From the NCBI GenBank assembly GCA_963677325.2, contig CAXXGM010000013.1, positions 248,001 through 312,000 of the forward strand: a stretch of 64,000 nt of DNA. The letters run 5' to 3'. Under the pieces are notes generated by a model that did not search any database, was not told the origin of the DNA, and saw only the letters and a program-made list of their open reading frames with translations. Positions 17,341-25,931 of this stretch are shown one piece after another. The position numbers and the translations under genes were made by a program. Numbering within the stretch: the first letter of the stretch is position 1; the number at the start of each line of letters is the position of its first letter. Origin of the DNA: G963677325 sp963677325 (GTDB lineage Bacteria > Bacteroidota > Bacteroidia > Bacteroidales > Prolixibacteraceae).

Positions 17341-18522
17341 TCAACACGCCATTTCCCCTGCATTTTTCTTGGCGGCCATCAGGTTATAGGCTCCCTTGAT
17401 GACCACTTTGGCCGTCTTCGTGTCAAATCCTTCGGGAAGGATGACCTCGGTGAATCCTTTGCTGATGACTCCTTTTTTTACCTCTACCATCCGGAACTCG
17501 GTAAAAGGTTTTCCTTTCTCCTCCTTTTCGCGTTCAAAAACGAAAATAAAATCCTTCTCGTCAAAGCGGATGATAGCATCCGAAGGCAATGCCGGCACGG
17601 GACTGGAGGCTGTTTCAATCATGGCAGTAACAAACATACCTGGCAGAATCTTCTCAGAAGATCCGGTTACCGAAGCATATACTTTAACGGTCCGGTCTGA
17701 AGCAATTGACTTCCCAGCTTGTGTGATCACCGCCGTGTAATTCGGTGTAGTGCCGCTGGATAGAAAAAAATTCAGCTTCTGTCCGATAGCTACCTTTGTA
17801 ATGTCCTTCTCAAAGAGGGTAAGTTCAATGGTGAGATTGGAAGTATTGACAATCTCAAACATCACATCCTCCGGACCGATGAATTTCCCGAGATTGATGT
17901 TCACGCTTTTGATGTAGCCGCTTATCGGCGAAATCACAGAAACCACAGAAGTAATATTATCTTCCCGTAATTTAGAGGCATCAATGCCAATCAGAGAGAG
18001 CTTTTGAGCAAAAGCATTTACCTGCGTCTTAAGACTTTTATAATTGGCAGTCACTTCCTGGAAATTCTTGGCAGAGTACACGTCATCCTTGAAAAGTTCC
18101 TTATGACGGTTAAATTCTCCCTCGGCATACTCCAATTTGCTGCGGCTCTCTAGGTAATTTTGCTGAAGCTCAATAAAACCCTGATTTTCCATTATGGCCA
18201 GTACCTGTCCTTTTTTTACAGGACTACCCTGGACAAAGTCAGTCTTCTTTACGAAACCTCCAAGGGGAGCACAGACAGAAGCCAGATCTTTGGGGGCAAC
18301 AGTAATCAGACCATTGACCTTCAAAGAGGAGCTTATGTTTTTGTTCCCGATGGCTCCGTAAGCCACTCCGGCTACCCTGAACTGGTCTGCACTTAATTCT
18401 ACAATGTTCTCAGGCAGAACTTCCGTTTCCTTTGCTTCCGCTTCCTTTGCATTGCTGTGGCAGGAGAACAGGAAGAAAGTTCCGGTGATAAGTATTAAAA
18501 GATTTTTTAGAATTGATTTCAT
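17341..18522 (-). CDS. czcB: RND efflux periplasmic adaptor subunit (CusB/CzcB type)
   Basis: Membrane-fusion protein that links the inner-membrane RND pump to the outer-membrane channel. From ATG 18522 it has a lipoprotein signal (LFLFSC), a barrel-sandwich domain with VCAPLGGFVKKTDFVQGSPV and ISPISGYIKSVNIN, a helical hairpin between them, and a beta-barrel. The frame is open to 18579, but that extension is coded by GTTTCAAA repeats and is not credible, so ATG 18522 (393 residues) was chosen. The C terminus ends MAAKKNAGEMAC. It lies downstream of the CzcA-TolC fusion, the reverse of the common order. Confidence 0.88.
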   Translation of the reverse strand: MKSILKNLLILITGTFFLFSCHSNAKEAEAKETEVLPENIVELSADQFRVAGVAYGAIGNKNISSSLKVNGLITVAPKDLASVCAPLGGFVKKTDFVQGSPVKKGQVLAIMENQGFIELQQNYLESRSKLEYAEGEFNRHKELFKDDVYSAKNFQEVTANYKSLKTQVNAFAQKLSLIGIDASKLREDNITSVVSVISPISGYIKSVNINLGKFIGPEDVMFEIVNTSNLTIELTLFEKDITKVAIGQKLNFFLSSGTTPNYTAVITQAGKSIASDRTVKVYASVTGSSEKILPGMFVTAMIETASSPVPALPSDAIIRFDEKDFIFVFEREKEEKGKPFTEFRMVEVKKGVISKGFTEVILPEGFDTKTAKVVIKGAYNLMAAKKNAGEMAC

Positions 18523-18534
18523 GTATTTTAGTTG

Positions 18535-18640
18535 TAAAAGTTTCAAAGTTTCAAATTGTTCCAAAGTTTCAAGTTTCAAAGTTTCAAAAAATGTTTCAAA
18601 GTTTCAAGAATGTGTCAACGTAGTCTGAAACGTTGACACA
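18535..18640. repeat. GTTTCAAA repeat array and TGTGTCAACG hairpin
   Basis: About eight imperfect copies of (A)GTTTCAA run from 18535 to 18612 in the leader of the adaptor gene. Next to them, at 18611-18640, TGTGTCAACG pairs perfectly with CGTTGACACA around a 10-base loop. The block lies between the CzcA-TolC stop and the adaptor start. It could act as a processing or attenuation site; the repeat array is also prone to length change. Confidence 0.65.
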
Positions 18641-18649
18641 ATTTCCCCA

Positions 18650-21600
18650 TTAATCGATTTTCCCGATGATAAACTCAAGAGCTAAAATGGATTGATTATA
18701 CCGGTTGAGGGTTTCCAGGTAATTGTTTTTTACCTCCAATGCACGTGAAAGACTCTGAATGTATTCCAGATAATCCATATCTCCCAACCGGTAGCTTTTG
18801 GTCGACTGACTGATAATCAGATCCGCCTGAGGCAGCGCCGATTGTTCATAATAACCGATGCTGCTCCTGTACTTGCCGTATTCCTGAAGCAAAGATTCAA
18901 ACTCACCCTTAAGCGCCGATTTAAAATATTCAGTATTGGTATTGGCGATCACCTCATTTATCTTCAGGGCTCTTATTCTTGACAAATTGGGTTTAGACCA
19001 TAAAGGGATAGTCACTCCTGCTGTAATGCCGGTAAAACGGTCACCGGAAGAGAAAGTCCTTGGTATTCCGTTTATATCCTGTTCGCCGAGAATAGACTGA
19101 TTAAAATAGCCGATCGTAAGGTCAGGAAGTAATTTGGCTGTTTCCAGGCTTTTCTCTCTTTTGGCTATTTCGATCTGCTGAAGGGATAGGGCCAGAGAGG
19201 GATTCGATTGAAGAGCAGTACTGTCCAGGGAGGCAGGAAGATTGAGTTTGACTAATACAGAATCTGCAATTTCAACCGGTTTGCTCCAGTTCAGTAATGT
19301 CTGCAGATGACGCTGATAGATCCGGATATCGGCTTCCGTCTGTTTCATCTGATTCTTTATTTCCATACTCTGTGATTCCGCGCTGATTTGTTCCAGTTTA
19401 TTGGTTTCTCCAATTTCTGCCCTGCGTGTAGCGGCCTTCAGAAACCCGGCATAAAGTGTATCCTGGTATTTAAGCAGTCTCAACCTTGATTTGAAATAAA
19501 CCAGCTGCCACCAGTTTGTCTTTACCCCATTGGCAATGCTGTTTTTTGTAACCGAAAGATCCAACTCACTGCTTCTGACATTGGCTTTGGCCAGTTTATG
19601 CTGGCTGGCATAAACGGTAGGAAAGGCAAAGGACTGTGTGACAGTGACCGAATTGTCATTGTGAATCGAATTCAGCTGGCCGTATTCATAACTGATACCA
19701 GTTTTCCCGATATCCCAGCTTGCGCCTTTCAATGCTTGCTGCATTTGAATCCTTGCAGCCGAGGAACGTATTATGGGATTATCTTCCGTGGCTCTGCGAA
19801 CAGCCTCTTCCAGGGTGAAAATCTTCGTTTCCTGCGACTGGGCCTTTAGAGCCATTGGGGATAAAGCCAACAATGATCCGATGATTAAAAAAACAAACAA
19901 TGTTTTCATGGAAGTATTTATTTTAGAGAAATTCGTCCCTTCATTTTTCTTGTTCTTGCCGGAAAACAGCACATAAAGTACCGGAAGAACGATCAGCGTC
20001 AGCAAGGTTGCGGAGATCAGTCCGCCAATGACCACCGTAGCGAGAGCTTTTTGCACTTCTGCGCCGGCTGAGGTCGACAAAGCCATGGGAAGAAAACCCA
20101 GCGATGCTACAGCCGCGGTCATGATCACCGGCCGCAGTCTGGTTCTCAGTCCTTTCCGGACACGATCTTCAATACTCTGCATCCCTTCTTCTTTCTCCAG
20201 CCTGTTAAATTCAGCAATCAGTACAATGCCGTTAAGAACGGCCACTCCGAAGAGTGCGATAAATCCAACACCGGCCGAGATGCTGAAATTCATGCCTCTG
20301 ATCCAGAGCGCCAGCACGCCGCCGATGGCTGAAAGAGGAACCGCCGAATAGATCAACAGGGTTTCCCGGATTGAACGGAAAGTAAAATAGAGAAGCACAA
20401 AAATCAGCAGCAATGCGGCAGGAACAGCCACAGCCAGTCTGTTCCTGGCAGCCACAAGGTTCTCGAATTGCCCTCCATAAGTTACAAAATATCCGGAGGG
20501 GAGCCTGAGAGAACTGTTGATTTTTTTCTGTACTTCAGCGATCGTGCTTTGTACATCCCGGCCGCGGACATTGAATCCGATGGTAATCCTGCGTTTGGTA
20601 TTCTCGCGGGAAACCTGTGCCGGGCCCGCCTTTATGCTTATATCAGCTAACTGATCCAGGCTGATCTGTCCTCCCTGCGGAAGTGGAATATAAAGATTGT
20701 GTACGTTATCCACATCGGAGCGGTACTCTTTTTCAAACCGGACCACAAGATCAAAACGTTTCTCCTCGTCATAAATGACCCCGGCAGTACTCCCGGCAAA
20801 AGCAGTCCGTACCATGCGGTTGATATCTGCAATATTCAGCCCGTACTGGGCCATTTTATCGCGATTGTATTCAATCTGTATTTGCGGAAGACCGGTGACC
20901 TTCTCTACGTTAATATCTTCAATGCCTTGTATCGGTCTGATCATTTTCTCCACTCTTGCACCATTTTCAGCCAGGATATCAAGGTTATCACCAAAGATTT
21001 TAATGGCCACATCCTGTTTGGACCCGGTCATCAGTTCGTTAAACCTCATCTGGATCGGCTGCTGGAATTCAAATTTAACCCCTGCCAGGACGGACAGTTT
21101 TTCCTGCATCTTTTCAATTAACTCCTCCCTTGTGCTGGCCGAAGTCCATTCACTTTTGTCCTTCAGTGTAATGATGTAATCACCCGTTTCCATGGGAGTG
21201 GGGTCAGTGGGAATTTCGCCCGCACCGATCTTGCATACAGCCTTCCTGACCTCTGGAAAATTGGTAAGGAGAATTTTATTAGCCTTTTCAACGATCTCCA
21301 TCGTATTGGAAAGGGAACCACCCTGCAATGTCATGACTCCTGCCGCCAGATCACCTTCCTCGAGCTGAGGCAGGAATTCACCCCCAAGCCTTGAAAAGAT
21401 CCAGAGGCTTCCGCTAAAAAGCAAAACAGAGAGAACAATCACCTCCACTTTCCTTTTCAGGGCCAAATTGAACACCGGATCAAAAACCTTTCGAATAAAG
21501 GACATGATCCGTTCTGAGATTCCTTGTTTATGCTCTGTTTTTTTGCTAAGAAACAAGGAGGAGGCAACCGGAACATAGGTGAGCGACAGGATGATGGCCC

Positions 21601-23065
21601 CAAGAATGGCAAAACTGACTACCTGAGCCATCGGCCTGAACATCTTCCCTTCGATTCCAACAAGGGAAAGAATGGGAAGATAGACAATAAGGATGATAAT
21701 CTGTCCGAAAGTAGCTGAGTTCATCATCCGTTTAGCAGAGGCGAAAACTTCCTGATCCATCTGATCCTGGGTTAAAAGCTTCACATCACGGTTATGCCGG
21801 CTCATGGTGATGCGGTGAACTACGCTTTCCACAATGATTACCGCACCATCCACGATAAGTCCGAAGTCAATGGCTCCAAGACTCATAAGGTTACCCGATA
21901 CGCCAAAGACCTTCATCAGCGAGATGGCAAATAGCATGGAGAGGGGAATAACAGAAGCAACAATAAGACCAGCTCTTAGATTTCCCAAAAGGAGTACCAG
22001 GACAAATACTACTATCAGTCCCCCTTCGAGAAGGTTTTTGGTTACCGTGCCGATGGCCCTGCTGACAAGATCCGTACGGTCGAGGTAAGGTTGAATAGTA
22101 ATTCCTTCAGGAAGACTCTGTTGTATCACTTTGATCCGTTCCTTCACGTTTTCTATCACCTGATGGGCATTCTCCCCTTTTAACATCATCACCACACCTC
22201 CCACAGCTTCAGAGCTATCGGCCACAAGGGCTCCATAGCGGGGAGCCGATCCGTACTGTACTGAAGCTACATCACTGATCAGAACCGGGAGACCCTGGTC
22301 AGAACTTTTTACCACGATTTTCCGGATATCTTCTAAAGAAGAAGCTAAGCCGATACCACGGATAAAATAAGCATTGGGTTTCTTGTCGATGTAGGCCCCT
22401 CCGGTATTTTCGTTATTTTTTTCCAGCGCCTCAAAGATGTCTGCAAGAGAGAGATCCATGCTGCGCAGTTTCTCCGGATTGATGGCCACCTCGTACTGTT
22501 TCAGAAAACCTCCGTAACTGTTTACATCAGCCACACCGGGTGTTCCGATCATCTCGCGCCGGACAATCCATTCCTGTATGGTACGCAGTTCCATTGGAGA
22601 ATATTTCTTCTCCAGACCCGGTTTGGGCTGAAGAACATACTGGAAAATTTCGCCAAGGCCGGTGGAGATTGGAGCCAACTCCGGTTCTGTCAGTCCCCCC
22701 GGAATCTGACTTTCGGCTTCTTTTAAACGTTCGCCCACCATCATGCGGGCCTTGAAAATATCCACCTCATCCTTGAAAACAATGGTGACCACTGACAATC
22801 CGAGCCGCGAGATGGAACGAAGCTCGATCACGTCGGGGATATTGGCCACCGAGACTTCAATGGGAGCGGTGATAAATCGCTCCACCTCCTGAACGGCCAG
22901 GGTAGGAGCCACCGAGATTACCTGCACCTGGTTGTTGGTGATGTCTGGTACAGCATCCACGGGTAAAGAGGAAAGAGAGAAGATTCCCCATACAACCAGT
23001 GCCAGGGTAAATAATCCAGTTAAAACTTTATTTTTAATGGAAAAACCTATGATTTTCTCAATCAT
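18650..23065 (-). CDS. czcA: heavy-metal RND efflux pump fused to TolC-type outer-membrane channel
   Basis: A 1471-residue fusion. Residues 1-1040 are a complete CzcA-type RND proton antiporter: transmembrane helix 1, two large periplasmic loops, and the helix-4 motif DFGLIVDGAVIIVES, whose DFG...DGA pattern fits the Co/Zn/Cd (HME1/HME2) class rather than Cu/Ag pumps. Residues 1053-1080 look like an embedded signal peptide (MKTLFVFLIIGSLLALS...ALKAQ). Residues 1080-1471 are a TolC-like outer-membrane factor (TLEEAVRRATEDNPIIRSS, alpha-barrel coiled coils). Such fusions are known in Bacteroidota. How one chain spans two membranes is unclear; signal-peptide cleavage at about 1080 or a separate start at 19909 would release the channel. 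Confidence 0.92.
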   Translation of the reverse strand: MIEKIIGFSIKNKVLTGLFTLALVVWGIFSLSSLPVDAVPDITNNQVQVISVAPTLAVQEVERFITAPIEVSVANIPDVIELRSISRLGLSVVTIVFKDEVDIFKARMMVGERLKEAESQIPGGLTEPELAPISTGLGEIFQYVLQPKPGLEKKYSPMELRTIQEWIVRREMIGTPGVADVNSYGGFLKQYEVAINPEKLRSMDLSLADIFEALEKNNENTGGAYIDKKPNAYFIRGIGLASSLEDIRKIVVKSSDQGLPVLISDVASVQYGSAPRYGALVADSSEAVGGVVMMLKGENAHQVIENVKERIKVIQQSLPEGITIQPYLDRTDLVSRAIGTVTKNLLEGGLIVVFVLVLLLGNLRAGLIVASVIPLSMLFAISLMKVFGVSGNLMSLGAIDFGLIVDGAVIIVESVVHRITMSRHNRDVKLLTQDQMDQEVFASAKRMMNSATFGQIIILIVYLPILSLVGIEGKMFRPMAQVVSFAILGAIILSLTYVPVASSLFLSKKTEHKQGISERIMSFIRKVFDPVFNLALKRKVEVIVLSVLLFSGSLWIFSRLGGEFLPQLEEGDLAAGVMTLQGGSLSNTMEIVEKANKILLTNFPEVRKAVCKIGAGEIPTDPTPMETGDYIITLKDKSEWTSASTREELIEKMQEKLSVLAGVKFEFQQPIQMRFNELMTGSKQDVAIKIFGDNLDILAENGARVEKMIRPIQGIEDINVEKVTGLPQIQIEYNRDKMAQYGLNIADINRMVRTAFAGSTAGVIYDEEKRFDLVVRFEKEYRSDVDNVHNLYIPLPQGGQISLDQLADISIKAGPAQVSRENTKRRITIGFNVRGRDVQSTIAEVQKKINSSLRLPSGYFVTYGGQFENLVAARNRLAVAVPAALLLIFVLLYFTFRSIRETLLIYSAVPLSAIGGVLALWIRGMNFSISAGVGFIALFGVAVLNGIVLIAEFNRLEKEEGMQSIEDRVRKGLRTRLRPVIMTAAVASLGFLPMALSTSAGAEVQKALATVVIGGLISATLLTLIVLPVLYVLFSGKNKKNEGTNFSKINTSMKTLFVFLIIGSLLALSPMALKAQSQETKIFTLEEAVRRATEDNPIIRSSAARIQMQQALKGASWDIGKTGISYEYGQLNSIHNDNSVTVTQSFAFPTVYASQHKLAKANVRSSELDLSVTKNSIANGVKTNWWQLVYFKSRLRLLKYQDTLYAGFLKAATRRAEIGETNKLEQISAESQSMEIKNQMKQTEADIRIYQRHLQTLLNWSKPVEIADSVLVKLNLPASLDSTALQSNPSLALSLQQIEIAKREKSLETAKLLPDLTIGYFNQSILGEQDINGIPRTFSSGDRFTGITAGVTIPLWSKPNLSRIRALKINEVIANTNTEYFKSALKGEFESLLQEYGKYRSSIGYYEQSALPQADLIISQSTKSYRLGDMDYLEYIQSLSRALEVKNNYLETLNRYNQSILALEFIIGKID

Positions 23066-23164
23066 TGATAAAAGGGATTAAAATAATACACCATCAGGTT
23101 TCCTGAAAGCCTGAATAATTCAACGAAATATTAATGGATTGTGCAAGCTGATGCAACGGGTGTA

Positions 23165-23482
23165 TTAAGCAACTTTCGGAGGTTCCCAGACGCGATGAAA
23201 ATATTTTACTGATTTCCCTTCTTTGAGAATAAAATCGATGTGAACAGGTGAAAAGAAAGGTGTGCTTTCAAAATGAAAGGCCGTGAGCACCACACTGATA
23301 CTACAGCAGGCGCAGATGCAAAAAGGCGAACATCCATCGACATGTTGGTCAGAGTCGTGTGACTGATCGTGAGGCTGAGTCTGGTTGACCTGTGAATCGT
23401 TTATACAGGAGGGCCCGTCTATACATGGAAGTGACACCAGATAAAGAATATAAACACTGATCAGTAGACAAATGAGTTTCAT
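23165..23482 (-). CDS. DUF6660-like small His/Cys-rich secreted protein
   Basis: A 105-residue exported protein from ATG 23482 (the frame is open to 23641, overlapping the regulator gene, but the signal peptide MKLICLLISVYILYLVSLPC starts here). The middle is a likely metal-binding segment with repeated His and Asp (PHDQSHDSDQHVDG) followed by CSPFCICACC. This pattern matches DUF6660 proteins, which are usually found in czc-type operons of Bacteroidota. It may buffer or sense metal in the periplasm; not demonstrated here. A TATCTTTG-type -7 box on the minus strand lies at 23503-23510. Confidence 0.8.
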   Translation of the reverse strand: MKLICLLISVYILYLVSLPCIDGPSCINDSQVNQTQPHDQSHDSDQHVDGCSPFCICACCSISVVLTAFHFESTPFFSPVHIDFILKEGKSVKYFHRVWEPPKVA

Positions 23483-23606
23483 CGGCCAGACGATTAACAG
23501 AACAAAGATAAAAAAAGATATGAGATGTAAGTTATCAATGCGATAAACCAACACATCATCACTACACTTATCGCTTTCGTGTAACCTGGCCTCTAATTCG
23601 TTTAAT

Positions 23607-24968
23607 TTATTGTGCCAGGTTATATTTCTCAATCTTTGCATTCAGCGTGGGCCGGGTGATCTCAAGAATATGGGAGGCTTCCACTTTGTTCCATTTTACT
23701 TCATCGAGAATACGTTTTATATGGTGTTTTTCAAGATCGGACAGTGAACGTAAATTCATTAATTCCGGATTATGACCGTTTGAAATCGGTGTTCCCCGCT
23801 GATTAAGGATAATTGACTCCTTCTCGAGCACATCATTTTTTGACATAACAATAGCCTGAAGAATAGTATTTTCCAGTTCGCGCACATTGCCCTTCCATTC
23901 ATGTCCCTGGAGCATTTCAATCAAACCATCCCCTATTTTAACTATGTTCTTGTTGAAACGTTTGTTTAACTTATGCAGAAAATGGATCACCAAATCGCGT
24001 ATGTCGTCCTTGCGTTCACGAAGCGGTGGCAGGTCAAGGGTAAATACTTTCAGACGATAGTACAGGTCTTCACGGAACTTGCCTTCCTTGATCAGCTCCT
24101 CGAGATTACGGTTTGTTGCCGCAATGATCCTGGCCTTCATCGGTATGGTCTCTTCACCGCCGACTTTTTCAAATTCAAGTTCCTGGATCACACGAAGGAG
24201 TTTAACCTGCGTGTTGAGTGATATTTCCGAGATCTCATCCAGAAAGATCGATCCCTCACCGGCCAGCTCGAATTTTCCTTTCTTGTCACGGATTGAACCG
24301 GTAAATGAGCCCTTCACATGTCCGAAGAGTTCACTCTCCAGCAGAGTTTCGGTTAATGCACTGCAGTTGACAATCACCAAGGGTTTGTTGCGTGTGACTC
24401 CTGAATAATGCACCAGCCTGGCGATCAGTTCCTTTCCTGTCCCTGTTTCTCCCTGAATGAGAACATTTACCTTATTCATAGAGATCCGGCCGATATTCTT
24501 GAATATCTCCTTCATTTGCGGAGTTTTGCCAACAAGAATATTGTCCTCCAGCATACTCTCGCTGGAGACGTCTTCATATATTTCGCTATCCAGACTATTG
24601 CTTAATTTGACTGATTTGAGAGCCGCCTCTACAGTGGATTTAAGAATTTCCGGGTCAATAGGCTTCTCCAGATAATCAAAGGCCCCGAGTTGTATGGATT
24701 TGATTGTCAGCACAACATCTCCAAAAGCGGTCAAAAGAATTACCGGGAGACTGATTTTCATCTTGCGTATCTCAGACAAGACTTCCAGCCCATCAATTCC
24801 CGGCATCTGAAAATCTGTGATCACCAGATCAGGATGTTCCTTGCGTACCATGGCGAGCCCTGTTTCACCATCTTCGGCTTCTATTGTATGATAACCTACT
24901 TTATTGAGATTTCCCCTTAGTAACTTACGTATCAGAACGTTATCATCAATTATTAATATTTTTTCCAT
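23607..24968 (-). CDS. sigma-54-dependent response regulator (NtrC family)
   Basis: A 453-residue three-domain activator: receiver domain (1-120; acidic pocket DD at 8-9, phosphorylatable Asp in LVITDFQMPG), AAA+ domain with Walker A GETGTGKELIAR and Walker B GSIFLDEI, and a Fis-type helix-turn-helix at the C terminus (KVEASHILEITRPTLNAKI). The sigma-54 contact loop reads GSFTGS where most family members have GAFTGA; the Phe-Thr-Gly core is kept. No histidine kinase is adjacent, so its partner lies elsewhere. It is first in the metal-efflux series and probably controls it. Confidence 0.93.
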   Translation of the reverse strand: MEKILIIDDNVLIRKLLRGNLNKVGYHTIEAEDGETGLAMVRKEHPDLVITDFQMPGIDGLEVLSEIRKMKISLPVILLTAFGDVVLTIKSIQLGAFDYLEKPIDPEILKSTVEAALKSVKLSNSLDSEIYEDVSSESMLEDNILVGKTPQMKEIFKNIGRISMNKVNVLIQGETGTGKELIARLVHYSGVTRNKPLVIVNCSALTETLLESELFGHVKGSFTGSIRDKKGKFELAGEGSIFLDEISEISLNTQVKLLRVIQELEFEKVGGEETIPMKARIIAATNRNLEELIKEGKFREDLYYRLKVFTLDLPPLRERKDDIRDLVIHFLHKLNKRFNKNIVKIGDGLIEMLQGHEWKGNVRELENTILQAIVMSKNDVLEKESIILNQRGTPISNGHNPELMNLRSLSDLEKHHIKRILDEVKWNKVEASHILEITRPTLNAKIEKYNLAQ

Positions 24969-25022
24969 AGAAACTTTCTTGGTTAGAATATCAAAAATAA
25001 AAGATTGAAAAGATCAGATTTT

Positions 25023-25068
25023 AATCCAACAATACCCCTTTTTAAAATCCAACAATACCCCTTTTTAA
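25023..25068. repeat. 23-bp direct tandem duplication
   Basis: The unit beginning AATCCAACAATACCCCTTTT occurs twice head to tail with a 23-bp period, about 55 bp upstream of the regulator start codon. It could be a duplicated operator for the regulator gene. The rest of 24969-25478 is AT-rich intergenic DNA between divergent genes with nothing else recognised except the promoter at 25425-25456. Confidence 0.7.
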
Positions 25069-25424
25069 AAAGCAAATAATCAACAAATATAAAAAAGAAA
25101 TGAAAAGAAGATATAAGATTAAGTTGAAAATTATAAAAAAATATATTTGACAAGAAAGCCTTCTCAGATTAAAATGTAAAAAAAATTTCATTGCACTAAA
25201 TTTTTGCACTCATACCTTAGTTCAATGATATCATTTTTTAGGCCCTTAATCTGTTTGGAATTCAGATACATCATAATTAAAATATACGGATGAGAAGTCG
25301 GGAATGTATTTTATTGATTTATGAAATGATTTAATAAGAAATGCCTGATAAAGCCGTCTTATGGATCAATACGAAAGATCGCTAAAGTAAATAATTTGTG
25401 CGATGTAAAAAATATGTTTACATA

Positions 25425-25456
25425 TTTGTGATTTATGTAAAAAATACATATCTTTG
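25425..25456 (+). promoter_or_regulatory. Bacteroidota-type promoter (-33 TTTG, -7 TATCTTTG)
   Basis: TTTG at 25425-25428 and TATCTTTG at 25449-25456 are separated by 20 bases, matching the sigma-ABfr consensus TTTG-N19-21-TAnnTTTG of this phylum. It points at the first gene of the fibre locus, whose ATG follows 22 bases downstream. Confidence 0.75.
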
Positions 25457-25478
25457 ATATAAGCAAAATTGACATGGA

Positions 25479-25931
25479 ATGAAAACCATTTTCTACATTG
25501 TCTGTTATTTGATACTGTCTTGCACCGTAATTACAGAGGTGCGTTCACAGGCAGTGGCAACCGGTCATGTATCTGCGGAAATTGTTGAATCCGTAAGCGC
25601 TTCTGCTCAAACCGTCTCGGAGTTTAACATCAAAAACAGTGTAAATTACGGTAAAGCTGCCTCGGTTGAGGAGGCAGCTTTGGATCTGGGAACAATGACC
25701 ATTTATACGGGCAAGGACGTAATCTTTAGTTTTCTTATGCAGGCAACCAGGCTTCAGGATTTAAAGGGCAATGGATTTGGCATCGATCCATCCTTTTCTC
25801 TACAGAATAATTCAACGGGAAAACAGGAAGGTACGCGGATTATGCGGATCAGCGGAACACCTCTACTGGAATCTGATCAGAGATCAGGAATTTACAGGGG
25901 GAATTACACCATGACTATTGCGTATAATTAA
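25479..25931 (+). CDS. secreted DUF4402-like subunit (short divergent type)
   Basis: A 150-residue exported protein with a signal peptide (MKTIFYIVCYLILSCTVITEVRSQA). The mature part is all-beta; it opens with ATGHVSAEIVESVSAS and closes with GIYRGNYTMTIAYN, the same first and last strands seen in DUF4402 subunits downstream, with LGTMTIYTGKDV in the middle. It is most like the 154-residue protein at 28400. I infer a fibre-subunit-type Ig-like or jelly-roll protein. It has its own strong promoter and lies 1.1 kb before the rest of the cluster. Confidence 0.72.
   Translation: MKTIFYIVCYLILSCTVITEVRSQAVATGHVSAEIVESVSASAQTVSEFNIKNSVNYGKAASVEEAALDLGTMTIYTGKDVIFSFLMQATRLQDLKGNGFGIDPSFSLQNNSTGKQEGTRIMRISGTPLLESDQRSGIYRGNYTMTIAYN

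Noticed and set aside
18535..18612. GTTTCAAA array as a CRISPR
   Set aside because: Units are 8-10 bp without spacers of constant length, and no cas genes are near.
19907..19909. A separate TolC gene starting at ATG 19909 on the minus strand
   Set aside because: The frame is continuous with CzcA without a stop, so I annotate one fused gene and mention internal initiation only as a possibility.
25195..25225. A sigma-54 type promoter (TTGCAC...TTGCA) upstream of the fibre locus
   Set aside because: The spacing between the two elements is 13 bases from G to G instead of 11, and the GG of the -24 box is missing.
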